This document shows positions 1-8,284 of a stretch of DNA of 41,165 nucleotides, in pieces. The stretch comes from Capnocytophaga sp. oral taxon 338 str. F0234 (GTDB lineage Bacteria > Bacteroidota > Bacteroidia > Flavobacteriales > Flavobacteriaceae): contig NZ_GL872413.1 of NCBI RefSeq assembly GCF_000192225.1, forward strand, positions 39,602 to 80,766. The letters run 5' to 3'. Numbering within the stretch: the first letter of the stretch is position 1; each line of letters begins with the position of its first letter. The notes below the pieces were generated by a model. It made no database searches. It saw only the letters and a list, made by a program, of their open reading frames with translations, and was not told the DNA's origin. The position numbers were made by a program, and so were the translations under genes.

Positions 1-48
1 TGTGATAAAAAACGCTCTACAGCTATATGCTAATTGAATAAATTTTTG

Positions 49-56
49 TACCTTTG
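49..56 (+). promoter_or_regulatory. Bacteroidota -7 box for pepD
   Basis: TACCTTTG fits the Bacteroidota sigma-A -7 consensus TAnnTTTG. It lies about 65 nt before the pepD start codon. No convincing TTTG -33 element is seen at the usual 19-21 nt spacing. Confidence 0.6.
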
Positions 57-120
57 CACACCATTTATTTTTAAGACAAGTGTAAAAGCTTGTTAAGTAT
101 TAATTTTCAATCTATTTATA

Positions 121-1581
121 ATGAGTACAACCATTAGAGAATTAGAACCAAAAGAGGTATGGAATCGCTTTGCCGACCTCAACGGCGTACCACGTCCTTC
201 CAAGAAAGAAGCGAAAGTAACTGCCTTCATGGTAGCATTTGGTAAGAAACTCGGTTTAGAGACACATTCTGACCATGCAGGAAATGTTATTATCCGCAAA
301 CCCGCTACTAAGGGATATGAGAACAAAAAAACTATCATTCTCCAATCTCACTTGGACATGGTATGCCAAAAAAACAATGATACCGTTTTTGATTTTGATA
401 ATCAAGGCATTGAAACTTATATAGATGGCGACTGGGTACGTGCTAAAGGGACTACCCTTGGTGCTGACAATGGTTTGGGAGTTGCTGCTATTATGGCTAT
501 TCTCGAAAGCAATACTATAGAACACCCTGCCATAGAAGCACTCTTCACTACCGATGAGGAAACAGGAATGACTGGTGCCAAAGAACTTAGTTCTGATGCT
601 CTTAGTGGGAAAATTCTCCTTAACCTTGATACTGAAGAAGATAATGAAATAGAGATAGGTTGTGCTGGTGCTGTAGATGTCTCTGCTTATCATGACTATA
701 CAGAGGAAGCAACCCCTAATAATGTAGTAGCTTTCCAGCTAAGTATTACAGGCCTTATCGGTGGACATAGTGGACAGAATATCCATATGGGACGTGGTAA
801 TGCAAACAAAATCATGAACCGCTTGCTCTTCCAACAATATGAAAAATACGGTCTACGTCTAAGTCAATTACATGGAGGCGGCTTGCGCAATGCCATTCCT
901 CGTGAGAGCGAAGCCCTCATAGTAGTACCTACTGAACACAAAGTAGCCTTCGAAAAAGAACTTAAAGAAAATGCCGCTATTATATTCAAAGAATTACAAC
1001 CGGTAGAAGAGCATCTCTCCATCACTCTAAAGGAAGTTGCTACTCCTGCTAAAGTAATGGATGTAAAATCTCAAATAGCACTTTTCAGAGCAATTGCAGC
1101 AGCTCCTTGTGGTGTATATGCTATGAGTCGCAGCGTAGAAGGCTTAGTAGAAGCAAGTAACAATATTGCTAATGTAAAAGTAGAAAATGGTAAAATAGCC
1201 GTATTGAGCATGACTCGTTCTTCTGTGGAAAGCAGCAAGCATGATCTAGCTAGTAGCTTAGCCGCTGCCTTTGAATTGGCAGGGTATAAGATAGAGTTCT
1301 CTGGAGAATACCCCGCTTGGGAACCTAATGCTAATTCTCCTATTTTACATGTACTAACAGAAGTATATGAACGACTTTTCCATGAGAAACCTAATGTAGC
1401 AGCTATCCACGCCGGATTGGAGTGTGGTCTTTTGGGTGAACACTTCCCTCATATTGATATGATCAGTTTTGGCCCTACCATTCTCGGAGCTCACTCACCC
1501 ATTGAAAGGGCAAGTATCTCCTCCGTACAGAAATTTTGGAAATATCTTTTGGAAATTCTAAAAAATACCCCTGAAAAATAA
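121..1581 (+). CDS. pepD: Cytosolic non-specific dipeptidase PepD (M20 family)
   Basis: This is an aminoacyl-histidine dipeptidase, a cytosolic di-zinc peptidase that hydrolyses dipeptides such as Xaa-His. The 486-residue length is normal for the family. The metal ligands of the M20 fold are visible in order: SHLDMV with H77 and D79, GADNG with D116, DEETG with the E146/E147 pair, NLD ending at D170, and a late HAGLECG segment followed by a His in GAHSPIE. The inserted dimerisation domain begins near GGHSGQNIHMGRGNA. The ATG at 121 follows a -7 promoter box with a leader of about 60 nt. It is probably monocistronic, because the next gene has its own promoter. It likely serves peptide catabolism in an amino-acid-fermenting, peptide-using bacterium. 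Family assignment is secure; exact substrate range is not shown by sequence. Confidence 0.95.
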   Translation: MSTTIRELEPKEVWNRFADLNGVPRPSKKEAKVTAFMVAFGKKLGLETHSDHAGNVIIRKPATKGYENKKTIILQSHLDMVCQKNNDTVFDFDNQGIETYIDGDWVRAKGTTLGADNGLGVAAIMAILESNTIEHPAIEALFTTDEETGMTGAKELSSDALSGKILLNLDTEEDNEIEIGCAGAVDVSAYHDYTEEATPNNVVAFQLSITGLIGGHSGQNIHMGRGNANKIMNRLLFQQYEKYGLRLSQLHGGGLRNAIPRESEALIVVPTEHKVAFEKELKENAAIIFKELQPVEEHLSITLKEVATPAKVMDVKSQIALFRAIAAAPCGVYAMSRSVEGLVEASNNIANVKVENGKIAVLSMTRSSVESSKHDLASSLAAAFELAGYKIEFSGEYPAWEPNANSPILHVLTEVYERLFHEKPNVAAIHAGLECGLLGEHFPHIDMISFGPTILGAHSPIERASISSVQKFWKYLLEILKNTPEK

Positions 1582-1606
1582 AATTAGGAAGTATTAAAAA
1601 AATACG

Positions 1607-1614
1607 TATCTTTG
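1607..1614 (+). promoter_or_regulatory. -7 box for the bamD-rpoZ-coaBC run
   Basis: TATCTTTG matches TAnnTTTG exactly. It lies only 4 nt before the first possible ATG (1619) of bamD, so transcription should begin at about 1619-1621. That makes the mRNA leaderless, or nearly so if the second ATG at 1625 is used. Confidence 0.6.
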
Positions 1615-1618
1615 CCCA

Positions 1619-2419
1619 ATGAATATGAAAGGAAAAGTAATAGCTATAATGCTTATTATTTCTCTTGCTTTTTCAGCTTGTGGAGAATACCAAAAAGCCT
1701 TAAAGACAGAGGATTATGAACTAAAATACAAAGTAGCTAAGTCTCTTTATGAAAAAGGAGATTATGCTCGTAGCATGCGCCTTTTGGAGAAGGTCGTGGG
1801 TTTTTATATAGGTCGCCCTCAGGGAGAAGAGGCTTTATACATGTATGCAGATAGTTATTACAAACGAAAAAAGTATTTGTTGGCAGCGTATCAGTATGAA
1901 CGGTTCACTAAGAATTACCCTCGTAGTGAAAAGGCTGAACAAGTTCTCTTCCTACAAGGAAAATGTTACTTTTTGGAATCTCCAAAATATAGCTTAGACC
2001 AAGAAGGTACTTATAAGGCTCTGGATGCACTCCAAGAGTATATTGACAGATACCCAAATAGTGAAAATCTACGAGAGGCTAATAATATGGTTTTGGAACT
2101 ACTTACTAAGCTCCAACGTAAGAGTTTTGAAATAGCCAAAGGATATGATAAAATTCGTGATTATCAGGCTGCTATTAAGTCATTTGATAATTTTCTAATT
2201 GAAAATCCTGGTTCTGTATTCCGTGAAGAGGCTCTGTACTATCGCTTTCATTCAGCTTATGAATTAGCAAAAAATAGTGTAAAGAGCAAAGAGAAACAGC
2301 GCTTTGAAGAAGCTAAGAATCAATATGAGAATTTCGTACGTATTTTCCCAGACTCTGACTTTAAAGGAAGGGCTGATAAAATGTATCAAGATATTTTAAA
2401 GAAAATAAGTGAATTATGA
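1619..2419 (+). CDS. bamD: Outer-membrane assembly lipoprotein BamD
   Basis: BamD is the TPR-type lipoprotein of the BAM complex that folds beta-barrel proteins into the outer membrane. The N-terminus is a signal peptide ending in the lipobox SLAFSAC, with lipidated Cys at residue 21, followed by GEYQKALK. The rest is helical tetratricopeptide repeats (GDYARSMRLLEKVV, KKYLLAAYQYERF, RDYQAAIKSFDNFL). The 266-residue length is usual. No Lys-acidic surface-export signal follows the Cys, consistent with the periplasmic leaflet. A -7 box sits 4 nt upstream, so either the ATG at 1619 is read leaderless or the ATG at 1625 is the real start. Its stop overlaps the rpoZ start (ATGA), indicating translational coupling. 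Confidence 0.93.
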   Translation: MNMKGKVIAIMLIISLAFSACGEYQKALKTEDYELKYKVAKSLYEKGDYARSMRLLEKVVGFYIGRPQGEEALYMYADSYYKRKKYLLAAYQYERFTKNYPRSEKAEQVLFLQGKCYFLESPKYSLDQEGTYKALDALQEYIDRYPNSENLREANNMVLELLTKLQRKSFEIAKGYDKIRDYQAAIKSFDNFLIENPGSVFREEALYYRFHSAYELAKNSVKSKEKQRFEEAKNQYENFVRIFPDSDFKGRADKMYQDILKKISEL

Positions 2420-2763
2420 TAAATTTGAAACGCATTGATGCACCGCAAAGTACCATCACCTATGATAAGAATAAAATAGACGCCCAAACGGGTAATCTCT
2501 ATGAAGCTATTTCCATCATAGCCAAGCGTGCTTCGCAAATCAATGCTGAAATTAAGCGAGAATTGGAAGAAAAATTGGAAGAGTTTGCTATCAATAATGA
2601 TAGTTTGGAAGAAGTTTTTGAAAATAAAGAACAAATAGAAGTTTCCAAATTCTATGAAAAACTTCCTAAACCTCAAGCTATTGCTGTAAAAGAGTGGTTG
2701 GATGGGGACATTTATTATCGTTATGCCGATGAAGAACACAACCATGAATATTCCTTCGCTTAA
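2416..2763 (+). CDS. rpoZ: RNA polymerase omega subunit
   Basis: Omega is the small subunit that helps fold and hold beta-prime in RNA polymerase. The 115-residue product has the family signature NLYEAISIIAKRASQIN near residues 27-43, where other bacteria have the RxxxLVxxxAxRARQL-type helix. A charged helix follows (EIKRELEEKLEEF), then an acidic C-terminus typical of the longer Bacteroidota form. The start ATG overlaps the bamD stop by 4 nt, and coaBC begins inside its 3' end. The bamD-rpoZ-coaBC order is common in Flavobacteriia, which supports the call. Confidence 0.9.
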   Translation: MINLKRIDAPQSTITYDKNKIDAQTGNLYEAISIIAKRASQINAEIKRELEEKLEEFAINNDSLEEVFENKEQIEVSKFYEKLPKPQAIAVKEWLDGDIYYRYADEEHNHEYSFA

Positions 2764-3955
2764 AGGAAAAAAGATACTTATAGGAATTACTGCTGGAATA
2801 GCAGCTTACAAGATTCCAAACCTTATACGCTTGCTTGTCAAAGAACAGGCAAGCGTTAAGGTTATTATGAGTAAAGACGCCTGTCAATTTGTAACACCTC
2901 TTACTCTCTCTGTGCTCTCTAAGAATAAAGTATATACTTCTTTTCAAACCAATGAACATGAATGGAATAGCCATGTAGAACTTGCCCAATGGGCGGATGT
3001 ATTTCTTATAGCCCCCACCACTGCTAATACATTGGCTAAAATGGCAACAGGTATCTGTGATAACTTAATCTTAGCCACTTATCTCTCAGCCAAATGCCCT
3101 GTATTTTTTGCTCCTGCTATGGATCTTGATATGTACAATCATCCTTCTACTAAGCATAATATCTCTCTTTTAGAATCCTACGGAAATCATCTGATTCCTT
3201 CTGAAGAAGGAGAACTTGCCAGTGGCTTGATAGGAAAAGGACGTATGGCAGAGCCTAAGGTCATAATGGATACGCTATCTCAGTTTTTCTTTACTAAGAA
3301 GGACCTCTTCAAGGGAAAGAAAATCCTTATTACAGCAGGCCCTACTTATGAAATGATTGATCCTGTGCGCTTTATAGGAAATTTCTCCTCTGGTAAAATG
3401 GGAATAGCTTTAGCTAATATAGCCTCCTTAATGGGTGCTGAAGTCTCTTTGATATTAGGTCCCTCATCTTCACTTCCTATAATAGATAATGTAAAAGTAT
3501 ACCATATAGTAAGTGCTGAACAGATGTATGAAATAACTAATGAGAAGTTTGAAGAATCAGATATAGCCATATTAGCAGCTGCAGTTGCTGACTATAAACC
3601 ACAAATACAAGCTCCTCAGAAAATCAAAAAGAAAACAGAAATATTCTCCTTAGAATTGACAAAAACCCAAGATATATTAGCTTCCTTAGGGAAAAGGAAA
3701 AATAAACAAATCCTTATAGGTTTTGCCCTTGAAACAGAAAATGAAATAGAAAATGCTAAAGGAAAACTCACTCATAAAAACTTAGATGCTATTGTACTAA
3801 ACTCCCTCAATGACAAGGGTGCAGGATTCGGAGGAGATACCAATAAAGTAACTTTTATTACCAATAAAGGAAGAGAGATTCCTATTCCTCTGAAATCAAA
3901 AACAGAAATAGCTATAGATATTCTTACAGAAATCCACACTGAATTGATAAAATAG
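2744..3955 (+). CDS. coaBC: Bifunctional CoaBC (Dfp), coenzyme A biosynthesis
   Basis: The protein joins phosphopantothenate to cysteine (CoaB) and decarboxylates the product to 4'-phosphopantetheine (CoaC, FMN-dependent). The start chosen here is the ATG at 2744 (403 residues). The reading frame is open 14 codons further upstream, but those residues do not resemble the family, and GKKILIGITAGIAAYK begins soon after this Met. The CoaC half shows the active-site segment APAMDLDMY (family PxMNxxMW, with Asp in place of Asn) and the flexible clamp ASGLIGKGRMAEP. The CoaB half opens with ITAGPTYEMIDPVRFIGN and FSSGKMG, then AAVADYKP and the KIKKK Lys patch. It overlaps rpoZ by 20 nt. The Asp for Asn change in the CoaC motif is worth checking in an alignment. 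Confidence 0.93.
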   Translation: MNIPSLKGKKILIGITAGIAAYKIPNLIRLLVKEQASVKVIMSKDACQFVTPLTLSVLSKNKVYTSFQTNEHEWNSHVELAQWADVFLIAPTTANTLAKMATGICDNLILATYLSAKCPVFFAPAMDLDMYNHPSTKHNISLLESYGNHLIPSEEGELASGLIGKGRMAEPKVIMDTLSQFFFTKKDLFKGKKILITAGPTYEMIDPVRFIGNFSSGKMGIALANIASLMGAEVSLILGPSSSLPIIDNVKVYHIVSAEQMYEITNEKFEESDIAILAAAVADYKPQIQAPQKIKKKTEIFSLELTKTQDILASLGKRKNKQILIGFALETENEIENAKGKLTHKNLDAIVLNSLNDKGAGFGGDTNKVTFITNKGREIPIPLKSKTEIAIDILTEIHTELIK

Positions 3956-3978
3956 AGCTTCTTTCTAAATTTTATTCT

Positions 3979-4863
3979 ATGAAAAAACTTATTATTATTT
4001 TCCTAATTCTACTCTCCCCAGTAGTTTACTCTCAAGAACTCTCTTGTAAAGTAACTATGAATACACAACGTATTAACCAGACAAATCAACGTGTATTCTC
4101 CGTATTACAAAAATCTCTACAGGAATTTATTAATAAAAACCAGTGGACTAATATAAAGGCAAGAGAGAATGAGCGTATTAACTGTTCTTTTGTTTTTACT
4201 TTCACTTCTTTTGAAAATAACAATTTCACCGCGGATATACAGATACAAGCCTCTCGTCCCGTATACGGTAGTGCCTACCCTACTCCCTTACTCAACTATC
4301 AAGAGAAAGGGGTCTCTTTCTCTTACCTTGAGAATGAGCCTATCTATTTTAATCCCAGTAGTTATACCTCTAATCTGTCCTCCTTTATTGCCTATTATGT
4401 ATTGATTATTATTGGTTTAGACGCTGATACTTTTGCTCCTATGGGAGGAGTTCCTTATTTTGAACAAGCTCTTTCAGTAGTACTCAATGCCCAAAGTAGC
4501 TCCGATAGTGCCTGGCAACAGAATGGTTCTAATAACCGTTGGCAAATGGCAACCGATCTCTTAGCAGAAGATTTCACTCCTTTCCACAAGGCACTATACA
4601 CCTATCATCGCAAGGGATTAGATATCATGTCACAAGATGCCCAAAAAGGAAAAAATGAAATAGGAGCTGCTCTCTTAGAACTCAATCAGATTAATAACAG
4701 CCGTATCAATCGGTTTATCTCTCAGCTCTTCTTTGATGCTAAAGCCGACGAAATAGCTTTGATTCTTTCCGGTGGAAAGCCTCTAAATAAAAAAGAAGAG
4801 GTGCGTGCTGTACTCTTGAAATTGGCTCCTACGCATGCACAAGAATGGGGGCAGATAAAGTGA
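3979..4863 (+). CDS. DUF4835 family secreted protein
   Basis: This is a 294-residue exported protein of the Bacteroidota family DUF4835, whose function is unknown. It starts with a signal peptide (MKKLIIIFLILLSPVVYSQE) with predicted cleavage after the Ser of YSQ. The mature start, ELSCKVTMNTQRINQTNQRV, and the following LQEFINKNQWTN are typical of the family, as is the segment YFNPSSYTSNLSSFIAYYVL. It follows coaBC by 23 nt on the same strand, the usual flavobacterial order, where recN often comes next; here recN is absent and chaN follows. A periplasmic or envelope role is inferred from the signal peptide and the bamD neighbourhood only. Confidence 0.8.
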   Translation: MKKLIIIFLILLSPVVYSQELSCKVTMNTQRINQTNQRVFSVLQKSLQEFINKNQWTNIKARENERINCSFVFTFTSFENNNFTADIQIQASRPVYGSAYPTPLLNYQEKGVSFSYLENEPIYFNPSSYTSNLSSFIAYYVLIIIGLDADTFAPMGGVPYFEQALSVVLNAQSSSDSAWQQNGSNNRWQMATDLLAEDFTPFHKALYTYHRKGLDIMSQDAQKGKNEIGAALLELNQINNSRINRFISQLFFDAKADEIALILSGGKPLNKKEEVRAVLLKLAPTHAQEWGQIK

Positions 4864-4876
4864 AAAATGAAGGAGT

Positions 4877-5719
4877 ATGAGAACGATTTTGTTTTACTTG
4901 GGGTTGTTACTAACTATTGAAGGTTTTGCTCAGGATAAAAAAGCCTTTGTTTTCTTTGACAAGAAGGGCAAGCATACTTCCTATAAGAAGCTCCTGAAAA
5001 GGAGCCAAAAAGCCGATGTAGTACTCTTTGGCGAGTATCATAACAACCCTATTGCCCACTGGTTGGAATTGGAACTTATCAAAGACCTACAACCCAATCA
5101 CCCACTTATCTTAGGGGCGGAGATGCTGGAGCGAGACAACCAAGAAGCCTTAGATCACTATTTGCAGGGAGCTATTGACCAAAAGGGTTTGGACTCCTTA
5201 GCTCGCCTATGGAAGAACTACAAGACGGATTATAAGCCTCTGGTAGATTTTGCCAAGAAACACCAGTTCCCCTTTGTGGCGACCAATATTCCTCGTAAAT
5301 ATGCCAACCTTGTCTATAAGAAAGGGTTGCAAGCCCTTGACACGCTGCCCAGCACAGAAAAACAATGGATGGTACGCCTACCTTTTCCCTATGACGGTAC
5401 ACTCTCCCAATATGAGAAGATGAAAAAGATGCTAGGACACAATACGGAAAACTTCCCCATGGCAGAGGCTATTAAGGACGCTACCATGGCCGAGTCTATA
5501 TTAGCACACTTAAAGCCTAATACTCTCTTTGTTCATTTCAATGGAAGCTACCATTCCGACTTCTATCAAGGCATTTGGTGGTATCTCAAGCGTGATCGAC
5601 CCAACCTACGGATCTTGACCATCTCCACTACCTCCCAAGCAGCGCTTAAAAAACTGGCTAAAGAAAGCTATAACCAAGCCGATTTTATTTTAGTCGTTGA
5701 TGAAGACTTATCTAATTAG
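4877..5719 (+). CDS. ChaN-family exported protein
   Basis: This belongs to the ChaN/EreA-like family (PF04187); ChaN of Campylobacter is a haem-binding iron-regulated lipoprotein. The 280-residue product has a signal peptide (MRTILFYLGLLLTIEGFAQ) cleaved by signal peptidase I, without a lipobox. The hallmark LFGEYHNNPIAH gives E53, H55 and H61. The second family block, HFNGSYHSDFYQGIWWYL, is near residues 220-237. It starts 13 nt after the DUF4835 gene, so it may be cotranscribed. Its codons look more G+C-rich than those of the genes just upstream. A role in haem or iron handling is inferred from the family; the haem-ligand Tyr residues of ChaN were not checked by alignment. Confidence 0.8.
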   Translation: MRTILFYLGLLLTIEGFAQDKKAFVFFDKKGKHTSYKKLLKRSQKADVVLFGEYHNNPIAHWLELELIKDLQPNHPLILGAEMLERDNQEALDHYLQGAIDQKGLDSLARLWKNYKTDYKPLVDFAKKHQFPFVATNIPRKYANLVYKKGLQALDTLPSTEKQWMVRLPFPYDGTLSQYEKMKKMLGHNTENFPMAEAIKDATMAESILAHLKPNTLFVHFNGSYHSDFYQGIWWYLKRDRPNLRILTISTTSQAALKKLAKESYNQADFILVVDEDLSN

Positions 5720-5756
5720 ATAATTTGTCAATAAGGTAAAGAGATGAGGCTTACAA

Positions 5757-6281
5757 TCACAGCCATTTTCTTCTATAGCCCACAAGCAGTATAAAGCACA
5801 AACTTACCACTGTGTTAATTGCAAAATTAATCAGAGGAGCATGTTCTAAAAGATTTTCTCTTAATAAAGAAGTTTCCTCTTGTTCTTCAAAAGGTCGGGT
5901 AACTACAAACTCATAGAGGGTTAGCAGCAATAATCCCCCACTGAGCACAAACAAGACATTTTCATAACGCTTATTTTTATATCTTATCAAATAGAGGATA
6001 TTCAACAGCAAAAGGAAAAATGCAAAAAAGATAGGCACAAGAGTCCATTCTATAAGGTTTAACTCCCAGTCATAGTACACAGGACATACACATTGGCACA
6101 GAAAGTAACCTACTGCTACGTTATAGATGATGGTACCCCATGTTATTATTTTTTCTAATAGAGTAGAAAAATCATTCTCTGTATTTCTTATTACAAAAAT
6201 AATCAAGTGAAGGACTAACAAAGGAAACAAAAGTTTCATTGCTATCTCTAATTCTAAAGATATAGCAGGATATAAGTGCAT
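5757..6281 (-). CDS. Unknown membrane protein, about five helices
   Basis: I do not recognise the family. The 174-residue product is strongly hydrophobic with segments at about 16-33, 44-64, 80-100, 108-127 and 151-168, and it ends in a short basic tail (RRKWL). A CQCVCP cluster near residues 62-67 is notable. The start is uncertain: the ATG at 6281 gives a polar 14-residue leader, while the ATG at 6239 begins MKLLFPLLVL and looks like a more natural start. It converges with chaN and lies 48 nt downstream of another small membrane protein, so the two may be cotranscribed. It is likely a lineage-specific inner-membrane protein. Confidence 0.6.
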   Translation of the reverse strand: MHLYPAISLELEIAMKLLFPLLVLHLIIFVIRNTENDFSTLLEKIITWGTIIYNVAVGYFLCQCVCPVYYDWELNLIEWTLVPIFFAFFLLLLNILYLIRYKNKRYENVLFVLSGGLLLLTLYEFVVTRPFEEQEETSLLRENLLEHAPLINFAINTVVSLCFILLVGYRRKWL

Positions 6282-6329
6282 AATAATTGTATTAAGGTCA
6301 TTAGAACTTTCTTATTGTCTCATTTTTAA

Positions 6330-6665
6330 CTATGTATCATTTCTATAAACATTTGTAACAGCCTCATCTATTATCCAATATAAACCTATATAGAACAAAA
6401 TACTCAGAAGAATAACAAAAAAGGTTATTAAAGAAATAGTGAAATTTCGTGTTTTTTCTCTATTTCTTATTCTGGTGAATAGCTGATATATAAAAAGAGA
6501 TGGAAATAAGAGATATGCAGAAACAAAAATACTTCCACAAACAAACTCTATGATGCTCTTTTGGTAAAAATCCTGATTATAGAAAAAAGTAACTATTATT
6601 ATCGGTGCAAGAATCACTGATAATAAACACCAAATATTAAAATATAAAAGAAACTTTCTTCTCAT
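6330..6665 (-). CDS. Unknown small membrane protein
   Basis: This 111-residue product has three hydrophobic stretches (about 8-29, 38-63 and 75-99) separated by a basic loop (TRIRNREKTRN). No family is recognised. It is the first gene after a TATCTTTG -7 box at 6729-6722 and is followed 48 nt later by another membrane protein on the same strand. A real gene is supported by the promoter, the length and the hydrophobic pattern only. Confidence 0.55.
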   Translation of the reverse strand: MRRKFLLYFNIWCLLSVILAPIIIVTFFYNQDFYQKSIIEFVCGSIFVSAYLLFPSLFIYQLFTRIRNREKTRNFTISLITFFVILLSILFYIGLYWIIDEAVTNVYRNDT

Positions 6666-6721
6666 TCCATTCTTTTCTTAATGATAAACAATAAAATCAA
6701 TTTGTTTTCCTTCCTTACTCT

Positions 6722-6729
6722 CAAAGATA
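6722..6729 (-). promoter_or_regulatory. -7 box for the small membrane-protein pair
   Basis: TATCTTTG on the - strand, about 57 nt before the ATG at 6665. No TTTG -33 match is seen at the expected spacing. Confidence 0.5.
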
Positions 6730-6780
6730 AAATCATTGAGATTTTTATATTATGAAAATGATATTTTAACTATTCACCTA

Positions 6781-7491
6781 CTAAGTATTCAAATCAGGGT
6801 AATCCCAAGCGTTATAGGTATCAGTAAGGTTATCGTTCTCTTCATCTTTACAACAGAGCCACTCCAAGCCTGCACGGCGTTCCATTACCACTTCTTCATC
6901 TATACCTGCTGGGTCTGATCCATTCACACGAGCATTGACCGCCGCCCAGTGATAGCGATAATGCAAGTCTAAGGCTTGCAATATTTCATCTATGGGGCGC
7001 AAGGTAGTATGTGCCATAAAGTCGCTAAGTCCTTCAAAACGATCCATTGTATGCATTACCAAATCACAATCACAAATCTCATTGGGAAACGATAGCTCTT
7101 CTACGATGCCTAAAGCCCAGAGCAATGTCCAAATCGACTCATATTTCCAAGCAGCATTTATAGCTTCTGCTTCGCTTACAGCACCTGCAATCACCTGTTT
7201 CTCCATAGGGGTAAGCAGGTCAAGAGCATCGTATTTGGCTGAAAGAAAATCTTGTGTCATATATACCTTATCCTCCTCAGTATATTCCTTTTTACCGATA
7301 GATAAAGCACACATGATAGAAGCAAAAGAGCAAGCAACCCGCTCAATAACTTCCTTTTTATCACGAGGGGTTACTTCCTCTGTTTCATAACGCAAGGGCA
7401 AATGCTCTATATAAGGCACACCTTGCGAGGCAAGTATGGCAATACTCTTGTTTTTGCGCTCTTGCGCAGTAATAATATTGTTATGTTCCAT
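6781..7491 (-). CDS. DUF4272 domain protein
   Basis: The 236-residue protein matches the DUF4272 pattern: an N-terminal RKNKSIAILASQGVPYIEHLP, then a helical core with KYESIWTLLWALGIVEELSFP followed by CDCDLV, and a late segment IDEILQALDLHYRYHWAAVNAR. The function of the family is unknown. It has no signal peptide or membrane segment and should be cytosolic. It lies 11 nt downstream of another unknown gene and is the third gene of an ankyrin / unknown / DUF4272 operon. Proteins of this kind often sit in accessory clusters that include immunity-like proteins, but no toxin is visible here. Confidence 0.75.
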   Translation of the reverse strand: MEHNNIITAQERKNKSIAILASQGVPYIEHLPLRYETEEVTPRDKKEVIERVACSFASIMCALSIGKKEYTEEDKVYMTQDFLSAKYDALDLLTPMEKQVIAGAVSEAEAINAAWKYESIWTLLWALGIVEELSFPNEICDCDLVMHTMDRFEGLSDFMAHTTLRPIDEILQALDLHYRYHWAAVNARVNGSDPAGIDEEVVMERRAGLEWLCCKDEENDNLTDTYNAWDYPDLNT

Positions 7492-7502
7492 AAATTTTGA
7501 TG

Positions 7503-8237
7503 TTATTTATTATGAAAGGCTTTTACAGTTAAATCGTGCAACTGCTGTGATAAATTTTCCTCCTCCAAATACCAAATATCCTGATTGTATTCCCACTGAA
7601 AAGGTCGGTCATAAGATTTCCAAATTTCGGCAGCCTGCTTATAAACTTCTTCTATTAAAGGGGTGATTTGTAAAGCTTTCCCCACTGTATCCATCATTAG
7701 GTGCCAATTATCCAAATCAGCTGGATTATCCGTGTGAATAGACTTTTCCGCTGGAAGAAAATATACAAAATCACTCGTATTAAATGGGAAAGAAGTATGT
7801 AAAATTGCTATCTCATAGATGCTCTGTGCAATAACAGTGGGTACTTGCTCATCTGAATAATATGAATTGGAAACATACAAAAAAGGACGAAGAATACCAA
7901 TCATATTCATACAAAAAGGGGCAAAGGCGTATTTTAAAATCGCTGGTGTAAATGAAGAGGGGCGAATAAAACTAATTGCACTATCTATTTCTTTTCTTCT
8001 GGCATCAACGTATTTTATTTTTTTGAGTCGCCAAGCAGGCATCAGTTCCAGTGACATTTCAATAGATTTGAGATGTTTGTCCCTTTTCTCTATAGGAAAA
8101 TTCTTCAGTTCTGCGATTCTGACAACAGCCTCTTTCCAAAAAGGGATTAATGTTTTTATCCACTGAAAGTGTCGCAGATAAATCGTATCAAGGTCTTCTT
8201 TTTCAAGTACACTTCTTATTTCAGTAAGTTTTACCAT
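7503..8237 (-). CDS. Unknown cytosolic protein
   Basis: No family is recognised for this 244-residue protein. It is largely helical and mixed in charge, with no signal peptide and no clear membrane helix (the most hydrophobic part is FAPFCMNMIGILRPFLYV, about 109-126). Aromatic residues are frequent in the C-terminal third (QWEYNQDIWYLEEENL). It sits 47 nt after the ankyrin-type gene and 11 nt before the DUF4272 gene, so it is very likely part of that operon. The operon layout suggests a shared function, but none can be named. Confidence 0.65.
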   Translation of the reverse strand: MVKLTEIRSVLEKEDLDTIYLRHFQWIKTLIPFWKEAVVRIAELKNFPIEKRDKHLKSIEMSLELMPAWRLKKIKYVDARRKEIDSAISFIRPSSFTPAILKYAFAPFCMNMIGILRPFLYVSNSYYSDEQVPTVIAQSIYEIAILHTSFPFNTSDFVYFLPAEKSIHTDNPADLDNWHLMMDTVGKALQITPLIEEVYKQAAEIWKSYDRPFQWEYNQDIWYLEEENLSQQLHDLTVKAFHNK

Positions 8238-8284
8238 ATCTCAAAGTCAACATTCAAAAGTCTTTAGTAAAGGATTTTTTTGTT

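Noticed and set aside
5708-5723. Terminator between chaN and the converging membrane gene
   Set aside because: TTATCTAATTAGATAA is a palindrome but A/T-only in its arms, has no loop to speak of and overlaps the chaN stop; too weak to call.
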